Below are positions 46,927 through 57,455 of a DNA stretch of 64,000 bases, in pieces. Location: positions 335,770,302-335,834,301 of the forward strand of contig NC_081413.1 of NCBI RefSeq assembly GCF_030272615.1. The letters run 5' to 3'. Made by a program: the position numbers and the translations under genes. Source of the DNA: Cryptomeria japonica. Taxonomy: Eukaryota; Streptophyta; Pinopsida; Cupressales; Cupressaceae. The number at the start of each line of letters is the position of its first letter. Position 1 is the stretch's first letter. Under the pieces are notes generated by a model, which had not been told where the DNA came from, ran no database searches, and saw only the letters and a list, made by a program, of their open reading frames with translations.

Positions 46927-48200
46927 CTAAGAATCCTTTTGACTGCTACCAAGTGGGATTCTCTTGGGACTTTTCTGAAAATGAGCTACTATGCCCACTG
47001 CATGAGTAATATCTAGTCTGTTGTGCACCACATAGTGCAGCTTACCGATAATTGACCGGTACTCCTTCTCATTCACCAAGGTTGAATCATCTTCCTTAGT
47101 CAATTTACAACCAATCACCATCAATGTACCAACTGTTTTTCTCTCCTCCATGCCAAAGGTCTTCAATACCTCTTTGACATACTTGGAATGGGTAATAAAG
47201 ATACCCTCTTTCATTTGCTGAATCTGTAAACCAATGAAGAATTTTATCTCTCCAATCAGAGACATCTCAAACTCTTTCTTTATTTCATCTGCAAAAGCAT
47301 GACTCATTTCATCATCTCCTCCAAAGATTATGTCATCTACAAATACTTCACAGATCAGAATCTGATCACCTTCAGATTTTAGGTATATGTTACTGTCCTC
47401 ACTTGTTCTTTGAAATCCTATTTTCACAAGATGAGTGTAACCATTCATACCATGCCCTTGGTGCTTGTTTCAATCCATACAGGGCTTTGTCTAATCTACA
47501 CACCATGTTACTATCTTCTGATAAGGCAAACCCATCTGATTGCTCAATATACACTTCCTCTTCTAGGATTCCATTCAAGAATGCAGAATTCACATCCATC
47601 TGGTAAACCTTAAATCCCTTGAATGCTGCAAATGCAAGTAGCATTCACACACCTTCCAGTCTAGCCACAGGAGAAAAGGTTTCTCCATAGTCTTCTCCCT
47701 CTTCCTGAGTTGCATACAAGTCTTTCCTTGTTTCTTACAACTGTGCCTTCTTCATTTAGCTTAATCCTGAAGACCCATTTGGTACCTATGACATTCTTAT
47801 GTTCTAGTCTGGGTACCAAGGACCATGTTGCATTCTTTTCTATCTAGTCTAGCTCCTCTTCCATTGCCTTAATCCAGTCTTCATCTATAAGTCTTCTCTA
47901 GAAGTCTTGGGCTCCATTTCAAAAATCATGCAAGATTTTTCTTTCACCTTTCTTCTTGTGAGTATCCCTGCATCTTTGTCTCCTATGATCTACTTCAGAT
48001 CATGATGTAGTTTCTTATATCTAGGAATGACTCTAGCTGATTCTGCTAGCTTTTCTTCTTCTTCTTCACTTGCTTCTTCTTCTTCACCTACTGCAACTTC
48101 TACTGGTACAAGAAAACTGAGATCTTTACTTGTTTCTCTCTTAATCGGTTCCCAGAAGGCTATACCCAGTTCATCTTCCACTTTCTCGCTACAGGTTTCC
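46927..48200 (-). pseudogene. copia reverse transcriptase
   Basis: YQMDVNSAFLNGILEEEVYIE and ALYGLKQAPRAWYE are in 47644-47399. The palm motif EVFVDDIIFGG is in 47448-46927, with FFIGLQIQQ and LHYVVHNRLDITHAV after it. A frameshift near 47430 separates the two frames. The Glu-rich stretch at 48181-47990 (EEEEASEEEEEKLAE) is the integrase-RT linker. Confidence 0.9.
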
Positions 48201-48208
48201 TCAAGTTC

Positions 48209-48970
48209 CTAAGAGGATTTATCAACCCTAACATTAATACTTTCAACAATTTTCTGAGTCCTATTGTAGTACCACTTGAGAGCTTTTCTCTTAGTGGAAT
48301 ATCCTAGAAATATTCCTTCATCACATTTAGAATCAAACTCGCTTAGATTCTCACCTCTCTTGATGTAACACTTACCGCCAAATACTTTAAAATAACTCAC
48401 AGTGGGAGTCTTCCCAGTCCAATACTCATAAGGGGTTTTAACTCTACCTTTCTTGATGAGTAACCGGTTCATAGTATAGACTGCAGTGCTCACCGCTTCT
48501 CTCCAAAAAGTGTGAGCAACCTTTCCTTGGATCGGCATTGTTCTGGTCGCTTCAACTACAGCCCTGTTATTTCTTTTTGCTATGCCATTCTATTGTGGTG
48601 TCCTTGGGGAAGACAATTGCCTCTTGATACCGCTATCTTCATAGTACTTGTTGAATTCATCAGAAGTGAATTCACCTCCTTGATCAGTTCTTAGGCATTT
48701 TATCTTTTGACCACTTTCCTTCTCTACTAATGCTCTAAAGGCTTGGAACTTTCCAAACGCCTCAGACTTGTCTTTCAAGAATGTGACCCACATTATTCTT
48801 GAACAATAATCAGTGAGAATCATGAAATAACTATCTCCCTGAATACTTCTAGTTTTCATAGGACCACACAAATCAGTATGCACAAGATCAAGTAAGTTTT
48901 CTACTGAAAAAGACTTACCTTTGAAAGTTGAGGAAGACATCTCCCAAGTTGACATTCTCTGCATAAAGTA
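48209..48970 (-). pseudogene. copia integrase, catalytic Glu lost
   Basis: VHTDLCGPMKTRS carries the first Asp and LRTDQGGEFTSDEF the second. The third motif should read NGVAERKNR but is NGIAKRNNR at about 48577-48590, with Lys for the catalytic Glu. A TAG just before it replaces the usual Gln of PQQNG. The C-terminal part (VSYFKVFGGKCYIKRGE, LGYSTKRKALKWYYN) is open at 48538-48209. Confidence 0.9.
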
Positions 48971-49036
48971 TTCTCTAGTTTGTTCAGCAAAGGCAATCCT
49001 GTTACTACCTTGATCTTACTAGCCTTTACAATATTA

Positions 49037-49504
49037 TCAAAGTCTCCTATGCCATATCCATCTGTCATCAAACTTCGCCATTAGACACCGACTTATCTTG
49101 GCATTCAACTGAAACAAGTTACCTCTGGTCTGCTTACTGGTGGCAATAAGTTCACCACTCTTTCCAATTATACTACAAACTCCACCTTTGAACTCCAGAA
49201 TGAGTCCTTTATCATTTAGCTGAGCAACACTCAACAAGTTATGCTTAAGACCTTCTACCCAATAGACATCATTCGCACTGGTCTTTCCATTCAGTGAGAT
49301 GGATCCTTTTCCTTTTACCAAGCATGGTGCATGATTGCCAAATCTGACAACACCTCCATCATATTCTTCTAGAGATAGAAAATTTCTCTGATCACCAGTC
49401 ATGTGATGAGAACAACCACTATCAATAATCCACTCATTAGAGTTGTCAATGTGAGAGACAAGTTCTTTCTTGTCAGACACTTCTTCCTTTACAACTACAA
49501 ACAC
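49037..49504 (-). pseudogene. copia protease and GAG-pre-integrase region
   Basis: WIIDSGCSHHMTGD is an intact copia-type aspartic protease active site. It is followed by VYWVEGLKHNLLSVAQLNDK, the protease-distal part, and WIWHRRL, the start of the pre-integrase zinc region. The frame stops at 49037. Confidence 0.9.
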
Positions 49505-49567
49505 TATGTCCTCATTCTCTTCATCCTCAGATTATTCATCAGTAACACCTTCATCCACTGCAACAAG

Positions 49568-50465
49568 TCAATTTCTTCTGTTTCCTCCTTTATACTTTCT
49601 AAACCTCTCCAGTTTATCCTTATTACCATTGTTAGGATAGTTAATATCTATATGTCCTATCTTATTGTAGGAAAAACATTTTAAAGGAAGCTTACCTATG
49701 TACTTTCCAGTGCCTTTTGGAATTCTCTTGGCAAGAAGAGATTCAAACTCCATCAGAATCTCTTCATCATCCATACCTCTGCTTTGCATGGATTCATAAC
49801 TGGTATTTACTTCTTTTCCTTTTCTGGTTGGTGCAACAGATGCTCTAAAAGATGACTTAGTCTTTTGAACACTGCCATCATAGCTATTCAACTCAAATGC
49901 AGTCAACTTTGCAATGATAGAGTCTAAGGATACCCTGGTTTTGTCAATAGACCTTAGTTCTTGAATAGCAACAACTCTGATTCCATAGACCGGTAACAAT
50001 GATCTCAAAACTTTAGTGACAACAATGGCATCTTCAATCGTTTCACCAGTGCTCTTGATATCTCCAACAACAGTCTTGATCCTTATGCCATATTGTTGAA
50101 TGGTCTCACCTTCAACCATCCTCATGTCTTCAAATTTTCCTCTAAGGCTCTCTTCCTTAGCTTTCTTGACATGCTCATCACTGCCATAAATAGTTTCCAA
50201 TGTGTCCTATACATCTTTAGGAGTGTCCTTATCTTGTACATCAATGAACTCAATATCGGACAAACTGCTAATAAGAGCTTCCATGACTTTCCCATTTTCT
50301 TGAATCTCTCTTTTATGATCATCGGTTAAAGTGCCAATTGGGATTACATAGACATTCTCAACATAGCTCCAGTGTTGAGCACCCAAACTCTTTATATAGA
50401 TCTTCATTTTGTCCTTCCATATTTTGAAGTATCTCTATTGAACTTAGGACCTTCCCTCTTCATCA
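49568..50465 (-). pseudogene. copia gag, zinc knuckle damaged
   Basis: The gag start is near 50465, shifted against the main frame. 50407-50207 and 50200-49568 hold UBN2-type gag (DTLETIYG near a TAG at 50207, then MVEGETIQQYGIRIKTVVGD and VTKVLRSLLPVYG). The knuckle reads CFSYNKIGHIDINY: the second and fourth Cys are Tyr (TGC to TAC and TGT to TAT, G to A on the coding strand), so zinc binding is lost. Confidence 0.88.
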
Positions 50466-50518
50466 TTAAGGTAGGATCTTTTTCCTCAAGTGGTTAAGCT
50501 TATATCATCGAGGACCCG

Positions 50519-50535
50519 GAGTCACTCTGATACCA
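50519..50535 (-). promoter_or_regulatory. copia primer-binding site (initiator tRNA-Met)
   Basis: Minus strand TGGTATCAGAGTGACTC two bases after the 5' LTR end. TGGTATCAGAG matches the complement of the plant initiator tRNA-Met 3' end. Confidence 0.92.
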
Positions 50536-50537
50536 AT

Positions 50538-51958
50538 TGATGAATAATGATGAACAACAAATACCCTAACTAGTACTGAGAGGGGGGGTGAATCAGTACA
50601 TACAAAAACTTCTCCCCTCAACTTATCAAGTTAAAACAATGCTAACCGGTTGTCTTCATTACTAAACTTAACCATGGCAATAACAGTTAAACAAAGTAAG
50701 ACCTCAGACAACATAAACCAGTAAAACTAAACACTTCAAATACATTCAATACTTGATAACTACTTCACCCATAAACATATGCATGTGGTATATCAGCAAT
50801 ACCATAACCATTATCTCTACATGCATAATCACTCAAAAAAAGAATACTTAATCATCATATGAAAAATGCACAGCTCATGACACAGATTTTTCATGTGGAA
50901 ACCCAAATGTGAAAACCACGGTGGGGATGAATACCCACAAGCTTGTTTTGAACTCTTTTGAAGCTCACTCTGTTAGCAACCTAGTCTGGTTAAAGACTTT
51001 ACAATAAGGTTCTGCTAGGAATCGATCCTATTAAAGATCACCTGATTAAGGGATGGCTATATACCCTATTAAAGGTTGAAACCCTGTTAAAGTTTACCTT
51101 GCTAGAGGATTTAAAAAACTCAATGAAGTTGAGTCACCTAGTTAGAGGTTTTACAATAAGCTTATTAAAGCCACCCAACAAAGGGATTTTCCTTCTGTTG
51201 AAATGGTTAGAAGACAACAGGTAAAACTCTGATTTGATAACAACACTATATGCTAAGGCAGATCATTTTCAGTTCCTCTACTCTGTAATCATACTCTATA
51301 GTTTTCACTCACTGGTCTGGGAAGTATCTCATCACTCAAATAGACACACAACTTATGCCAACAACTCACAATAACAAACATCATCGACCTTATAGACAAC
51401 AATTAGGTCGGTACCATAAACCCTAAACCCTAAGCATCTTAGGTTTACTATTACAAGCGGTCCAATCCTGATCATCCAAACACTTTTCATAGAATGAAAT
51501 AATCTTAAATAGATCACAAGTCATTCTGCATAGTCCATTCTTCACCGCACATAGAAATCAATAACCCATCATGCTTTCTTCTCATACCGCTAAGAAGAAT
51601 GTTCATTCCCAAGGTAGACATTTAAAGCAGTCGATCTTCACATGCAAGATCCTCAAGGAAATCCTTCACGTGCACAAACTTCATGTGGCATCTCAATCTC
51701 TTCCTCATCTCTTAACTAACTCATCACCAAATATCATCGGTTGCATCGCACAAGCTAGATTGCCCTACTGAAAACCCTAGAGCTGAAACTACCAACCGAT
51801 AGTCACACTTAGTGAAACCCTGACACCAATTCACTACATCTCTTCATACTATTTCACCAACTTCTTCCAATCTTCATACTGGTTCACTTGCACATATTGA
51901 CATCAATGACAACATACATTATCATCATATCATCATACCAATTCATCAACTGCCAACA
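50538..51958 (-). repeat. copia 5' LTR, 1421 bp
   Basis: Full-length copy matching 32229-33605 plus 46061-46109 (1426 bp). Plus-strand ends TGATGAATAATG and GCCAACA. It adjoins the primer site at 50535. Confidence 0.93.
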
Positions 51959-52623
51959 ACCTCTACTACTCTTTTTCTTGTTCAATGATTTTGCAATATT
52001 TTGAGAAGACTGCAAGGCATGAAGTAATGCTCATAAGGCATGAAGGAGCTATATAAAGCACAAACCATACATATGAATACATGCAAGGCATGAATCATAC
52101 CTTTAAACCATGAAGTAATACATAAATACACTTAAGGTACAAGCATATATGAGAAAGGTTCTCATGGAGTGGACATGCTAAAGACACATCGATCATGAAG
52201 CATACAAGAGAGAGGTATTCATGGAATAGACATATGAAAACATCTCATTCATGAAGTAACAAAATGCTAAAGAAAAAGTCAAGTAATAAAAAAACTTACA
52301 AGGATGAGGCATATTCAAAACTTTTGCAGTCTCGCAATGGATATCAACTCTAGAAACAACTCATATTGTTAGTGTACATACAAGACAATATGGGAGTTTA
52401 TTATACCCAACAACTTGTGGTGTTGTTGTTTGTGTTGGCTCTGTTGGACCCTGCAATTAAGATTCAATATACATTATTCAATAAGATTAACTGTGCAACA
52501 TAATGAAATATTGAAAAGTCTGTTATCTTATTGAGCTTCGCTTGGTTTTGAGAATAGTTTAATATTCTCTACTTAATAGGGCCAACCACGTGAAGGTGGA
52601 AGCTCATTTGGCCCCTCCCCCCC
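51959..52623. other. no recognisable gene; loose AAGGCATGAA repeats
   Basis: GGCATGAA or CATGAAG recurs at irregular spacing between 52010 and 52260. Otherwise AT-rich sequence and a C run at 52611-52624. Confidence 0.4.
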
Positions 52624-52850
52624 CACTAACATCACTCTAAATTCTTTGTTAACATCTAACGTTCATTCATTCATTCTTTCTACCATTAATAAAATATAAC
52701 ATTCATTAATATAAGATAATGCTCATTAACACCTAACATTGATTAACATTAATTAACACGCAACATTCATCAATATTAATTAACACATATCATTCATAAC
52801 CATTCATTAGCATATAATTACATTCATTAACACATAAAAATTAGTCATTA
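52624..52850. repeat. possible CACTA 3' end with AACATTCATTAAC repeats
   Basis: CACTAACATCACTC at 52624 is followed, from about 52655 to 52845, by some ten copies of AACATTCATTAAC-like words. A CACTA start with subterminal repeats at this side fits the minus-strand CACTA-family gene to its right, but the partner end is not in the window. Confidence 0.4.
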
Positions 52851-53516
52851 TAAAATAAGGTAGATTACAATCATTTTTTTTTGTTTTTTTCTTTGAAGCT
52901 ATGAAAAGACTAAGTGGAACATCATTTTCTTCATCATTTCCCCCCTCTTCAGTTGTTCCGCCCTCTGCTCGTGATCTACGTGTATGCCTAGTCCTGTACT
53001 GAGGATGAGGACATTGAAGCGAAGGGGGGTCCTCTACAATAACAAAGAAATGGGTTAAATTCAAAACATTTTTTATTATTGTGCTCTTTACTTGATGGGG
53101 CCACATCATTTTGTCTAGCCTCAACCTCAACATGTTGAACACCCTCTAGATCATCTAGAGTTGAAATACTAAAGGTTACATTAATGTTGAATACCAATTG
53201 CAATTATATTTGTTTAAAGGAATAATAGTGGTCCTCTTTACCTGATTGGAGAACATCACGTTCCTGATGTTGTGTACCTGGATCATGCTCCACTTGGTCA
53301 CCACCAACTACATGCTCTAAAATATTAACAAAAAAGGTTACATTAATTACTTATCTAATTACAAATTAAGATGTTTAATTGTATTAATAATTACATAAAT
53401 AAATTTGAATAGCAAATGAATACCTTTACTACTGGGATGCACATCCGGACCTTCATGTGCAGGTGGTGTTTCACGATTAGCAGGTTGCATTCCAATGTCA
53501 TGCACATTGTTATCAT
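52807..53516 (-). pseudogene. C-terminal exons of the CACTA-region gene, three symmetric mini-exons
   Basis: Four exons with good splice sites: 53516-53430 (87 nt), 53316-53242 (75 nt), 53154-53092 (63 nt) and 53033-52807 (ending TAA after FIMTNFYVLMNVIIC). Donors are all GTAAAG. The first three are each a multiple of three and in phase 1, and read through into the last exon without a stop. They encode acidic, Asp/His/Gln-rich peptides such as VVGGDQVEHDPGTQHQE. The last is basic then acidic (TRHTRRSRAEGG, EEGGNDEEND). No known domain. Confidence 0.6.
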
Positions 53517-53621
53517 CTCTTTTTTATTAAAGCAAATATAGTCACTTGATGTTGGAGCTCAACATCAATTAGCTTATTGGTAAATATTCAATTTGAAACA
53601 ATTTTCATTTAGCTTATTTAC

Positions 53622-54317
53622 CTATGTGACAGATGCACCAGAATATTATGTTTTCCCACTCCATTCTCGTAGCCGATCAGCCACGACTGTATAGCCTTGC
53701 TGGTAGGCAATTCTCATGTCATCTTTTTTGGGTGCTCTATTGAATTCAAAGCCCTGCATTTTTGCTTCGTATCGTGAATTTTGCTTGCATTGTTTGATAA
53801 AAAAAAAATTGTTTGCAATTTATAAATATTTTGATGTGATATTTCATTTATAGATACTTACAATTTGTGCGGCAAGTTTCATATAACCACTAGAGCCGAG
53901 TTTTTGTTGCCCATGCTTTTCTTATCTTGCCTTGGTTGTCTTTGATGTGTCACTCAATCTATGAAAAGTTTGAAATATGTTAGATTATATAAATATAAAG
54001 ATTAATTAATTAGTACATAATTGCATTCTTAATAGTATCTCATACCTTGTTTTGGCGTATGGTAGTGTATTTCCTTTTTTCCTTTCAATTCTCTCCTTGG
54101 CATCCAAAATCAGGTCCTTTCACTCCCTCACTAGAATTATGGGGGGATGCTCATACTTTAGGTTCTTCTCTAAATGGGTCCTGTATTGGTCTCTCACATA
54201 CTTTAGATATGTTCTAGCTTTTCAAGGAGTTTGGTTTTTTCAAAGGTGTCATTTCCAAACCACTGAAACATATGGTTTGTCGATTCATCTTTTAACCTTT
54301 TTTCTTGGTCATTCCAC
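53622..54317 (-). pseudogene. Ptta/En/Spm-like domain (PF03004) exons
   Basis: Exons 54317-54046, 53958-53872 (87 nt) and 53783-53622. Junctions are in phase with donors GTATGAG and GTAAGT. The protein reads WNDQEKRLKDESTNHMFQW, YEHPPIILVRE*KDLILDAK, then SKTTKAR*EKHGQQKLGSSG and APKKDDMRIAYQQGYTVVAD. This follows the Ptta/En/Spm family pattern (W...., NRxxxK, HxxGS, thxk.dG) of CACTA TnpA-like proteins. One lost G near 54215 shifts the frame, and there are about four stops. Confidence 0.6.
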
Positions 54318-54594
54318 CTTTTAAAGCAAAAATAAACCTGTTAGATTCAAAAATGAACTGAAGCTACATTTATTATAGTTCAAGAAATGGATCAAAGGAA
54401 AACTATTCTAGCAATGATATGAAATCAAAATAGTGGATTAGGGTTAGTTCACATATGATGTACCACCTTTTACGTATGGTGGGCCCAAATATCTGCAATG
54501 CAATGTCACTAAGATTTTTATAAAAAATATCATTTCCTGCAAAAAATTCATGGGATCATTAGTCCAAAATGAGTAATCAGAAAGTAAATTACAA

Positions 54595-55262
54595 TTAGAC
54601 TATATATAATAATAATTTTAAAGTACTTGGAACCTTCTGTATCTTTAAGGGAATCATTTCTTCATCGCTCACCACCAATGTGGCCTGCAATGTTCTCGTA
54701 CTAGCAATAAGAGAAGATCTAGGAAATGATGGTATGTTATCACCAGTAGTCACCTCTGGCGCATCCTCATGTGCATCTCCTGCTACAGAAAATGAATCCA
54801 CTATGAAATGCCCCCAAAAAAGAATGCTTGAAGGGAAATAAACACATAATAGAAGATAGAGAAAAAGAGGGATCTACCAACAATGGTCAGGTGAATATGG
54901 CATGCAGTAGAGGATGTTTACATGCTATGTGTTGCTGACATTGTAGTTGGCAATACAGGTGGGGCTAACCTCTAATGAGGTGTCGGTGGCATTTACACAG
55001 GAACATTGACAACACCTGAAGAATAATACATTAAATATATAAAACATTAAATATATGAAAAGTGCAAGAATTGTAAACAAGGATGAACCTTTATTATGAA
55101 CATTGACAGTATCAAGTATGATGCATTTTGGGTAATCAGAGTGATAAGCCAAGCAAGTGATAAGCCAAGAAAATCATCATCACCTAAACTACCTGCAACA
55201 CCCTGATCATGGCCACCAGTTTCATGAGGATGCATAAATTGTTTTAAGAACAACACATACAT
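54595..55262 (-). pseudogene. probable further exons of the CACTA-region gene
   Basis: Short stretches with acceptor and coding character: about 54782-54620 (AGDAHEDAPEVTTGDNIPS, then LVVSDEEMIPLKIQK) after TTTTCTGTAG, about 55008-54940, and about 55210-55140. They look like the acidic linker exons to their left but carry weak donors and stops, so the exact structure is open. Confidence 0.35.
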
Positions 55263-55345
55263 ATTTTAGTTAATGATATAAAAGAGAATACAATATAAAC
55301 CATTATTGAACTTTTGTTATAATTAAAGCTTTCATTACTGCTTAC

Positions 55346-55759
55346 TTGCAAGTTTTGTGTTGTCTGCATCAATACTTGCACCCTCTCTCATATCTCATAA
55401 GTCTGAGGCTCCACGGATGCCAAAGCAACAATCTCTCTACTAATTTTTCTAAGAGACTTTTTTATCAATTCCGTAGGGTTTGCGGAATTTCCAGGGTCAT
55501 CATAACTTAATCTTGTTGAGTCCACATCCCTAGAGAGGTGCTCAAGTACTTCAGATCCCTTTCCCTTTCCCCGAACATCCGTCTATGACAAGAATATCAT
55601 TAACAATTACAAAATTAGTCTAAAACACTCAAAAAAAGAACATAATAATGTAACAATTTGCTTGTATCTTATTTGTACAATTACAATGAGGTTTACCTGA
55701 TCAGTAGAAGTGTCGTGACCTACATCCCTGTTTGCGCTATGTGATGGATCCATGTCACC
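55346..55759 (-). pseudogene. two linker exons downstream of the SET exon
   Basis: Exon 55759-55697 (63 nt; DMDPSHSANRDVGHDTSTDQ) and exon 55582-55346 (237 nt; TDVRGKGKGSEVLEHL ... LIKKSLRKISREIVALASVE). Both are flanked by good sites (TTTGTCACAG, GTAAAC; CTTGTCATAG, GTAAGC), both are phase 0 and both are multiples of three. One TGA near the end of the second exon is probably a former CGA. They join in frame to the SET exon donor at 55893. Confidence 0.6.
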
Positions 55760-55866
55760 CTGTGACAAAGAGAAAAATATAAATACGTTAGCAAAATTAA
55801 ACCAATAGACTTAGAAAAAAAACTTCATAATAAAATGGTATATTGGAGTCATTAATTGGAGGTTAG

Positions 55867-56826
55867 TTAATTTAAATGGTATATAGTATGTACCACCCCC
55901 ATGATAGTAACTTTGTTTGTATCTATACAATTCAAATTGTAATCGATTAGAAGCTCTTCCCCTGCACTTATTGATTTTATCGCACATACAAATACATGAT
56001 TTCCCTCACACGCCTCAAATATGCAATTGAGTTGTTTATTAGTTGACCCAGGTCGTGTACTATTTATAAAACCTGCAATATTCCATGTTGCTTTCAGCCT
56101 TCCATCAATGTATACAACCACTTGTTTACTTTGATCATTATCTTTATGTTGTATATAATTTGCTGACAATGCATACCTATGTATATATTTTTTATATCGA
56201 ACAATCTGCATCCAATTATTGTAATTGTAGCAAGGTTCAACAAACTCCAATTCAGCAACTTTCTTGTAACAGAACTTTATGTCGTCCATGGAAAATAGGC
56301 CCAAACCATGTAACGACGAAGGTGCTATGCGATATATCCTATCATTAACACAAAAATTGATGTTTATTGGAGGAAGTTCCTTGGGTACCCATTGTTTCTG
56401 TAGATGTTTGTACCTCAAGGGCACCTCAATGTTGCCTTTGGTCTCATCATCATAAGAACATGACCCCCCTTGAGCAAGGAAAAATTTCATGCATTTATTG
56501 AATTTTCTTCTAATCTTTTGACCTCTAGTTGATCTCCCTATTGTAGACCTACTACATGTCTCACTTTCATGTTCTATTCCTACATTTCCCTCACTCAAGG
56601 AAGACACATCTGACAAATACCTATTTGGTGGTACTTGCACTCCATCAAATGAGAGAGTTAGTTGGTAATGAGGGAGATATTTTGCAAATGAGGGTAATGT
56701 TGATGAAGAAGTCGGCCCTAAAGTTGATGTTGAGATTAAAATTTGAATAAGTCCAACTGGGGCCTCAAGTGTTGATAACCATTGTAAAACCATTATCATG
56801 TTCACTAACAGTTCTATTAGGATCAT
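55867..56826 (-). CDS. SET-domain protein ORF within a CACTA-type gene region
   Basis: An uninterrupted 319-codon frame, the longest in the window. Residues about 1-90 are a Ser-rich linker and 95-120 a basic stretch (RSTRGQKIRRKFNKCMKFF). About 155-180 RIYRIAPSSLHGLGLFSMDD is the start of a SET domain, and 265-310 has AGFINSTRPGSTNKQLNC and CAIKSISAGEELLIDYNLN, the SET pseudoknot half. SET domains transfer methyl groups from S-adenosylmethionine to lysine. The usual NHSCxPN is NSTRPGS, so the Asn-His and Cys are missing while the last Tyr stays; activity is doubtful. It may splice at 55893 (donor GTACATAC) to the exon at 55759. It follows a DUF4216 remnant on the same strand. Confidence 0.65.
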   Translation of the reverse strand: MILIELLVNMIMVLQWLSTLEAPVGLIQILISTSTLGPTSSSTLPSFAKYLPHYQLTLSFDGVQVPPNRYLSDVSSLSEGNVGIEHESETCSRSTIGRSTRGQKIRRKFNKCMKFFLAQGGSCSYDDETKGNIEVPLRYKHLQKQWVPKELPPININFCVNDRIYRIAPSSLHGLGLFSMDDIKFCYKKVAELEFVEPCYNYNNWMQIVRYKKYIHRYALSANYIQHKDNDQSKQVVVYIDGRLKATWNIAGFINSTRPGSTNKQLNCIFEACEGNHVFVCAIKSISAGEELLIDYNLNCIDTNKVTIMGVVHTIYHLN

Positions 56827-57365
56827 TTTTATTCAATCGTAGCCTGTACCATTCGATGATGAACAAAACTAATTTGAAGGAATTAGAGTCGCACTCAAGT
56901 ATATCATCCAAAATGTCATAGTATCAATTTTGAGACTCTTGAGGATGTGTGTCATTTCTTGATGAAATATTTGTCACCTTAAAGACTACAGTTATCCCAG
57001 AATCACAAGTTTTCTTCATGTCATCCAACTTTTTGATGCGAAATGTATGACCATTGCAGCACATAGTGTTGTGGTGTTTGACCTGCGATATGTCAAACAT
57101 GTAAAAATTATTGCATCGTGAGTTGATAAACATATGGGCGATTAATAAATTTATACGTACATGTGTATCTCTTAAACCATATGCTAAATCAATTTCCCTT
57201 TGCATAACATTGGAATCTCCATTACAATGAGCTTCTTTAACCAATGAAGCCACACCTTCCCATGTTAATGTGCGAGCAAAATGTTGACAATGTTCAATCC
57301 ATACCGTCATCTAATCAAGATTGTTTGCAATATACAAATGTAGTGCATCCCACTCTCGACCAATT
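56827..57365 (-). pseudogene. CACTA transposase C-terminus (DUF4216-like)
   Basis: 57310-56924 plus the same frame after a TGA reads CCNGHTFRIKKLDDMKKTCD, SGITVVFKVTN, then YYDILDDILECD and LVLFIIEWYRLRLN. This matches DUF4216 (PF13952: NG..F.t....k.t.nSGv.v......YYGvl..Ii.l.....vvLF.C.W), the end of CACTA TnpD transposases. The frame goes back to about 57365 (REWDALHLYIANNLD). The catalytic Transposase_21 part is absent: the LINE starts about 60-90 bp further. Near 56800 the frame changes to that of the SET ORF. Confidence 0.65.
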
Positions 57366-57455
57366 GTATAAAAAATAAATAGATGTCTTACAACCGATTT
57401 ATTTTGAAGATTAAGAATTAATTAACTACAATAACATCTTATAATTAAAGGAGAA

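Larger units (their letters stand above)
32229..51958 (-). mobile_element. Ty1/copia retrotransposon split by a nested chromovirus
   Basis: Minus-strand copia element: 5' LTR 50538-51958, internal region 46110-50537 (4428 bp), and 3' LTR 46109-46061 continuing at 33605-32229 once the nested element is removed. Its own length is about 7.3 kb. Domain order gag, protease, integrase, RT, RNase H is that of copia elements. LTR ends are TGTTGGC...TTCATCA in element orientation. The flanks GCTTC (32224-32228) and ACCTC (51959-51963) could be an aged 5-bp target duplication. Over the first 228 bp the two LTRs differ at 13 positions, 11 of them transitions. Confidence 0.92.
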
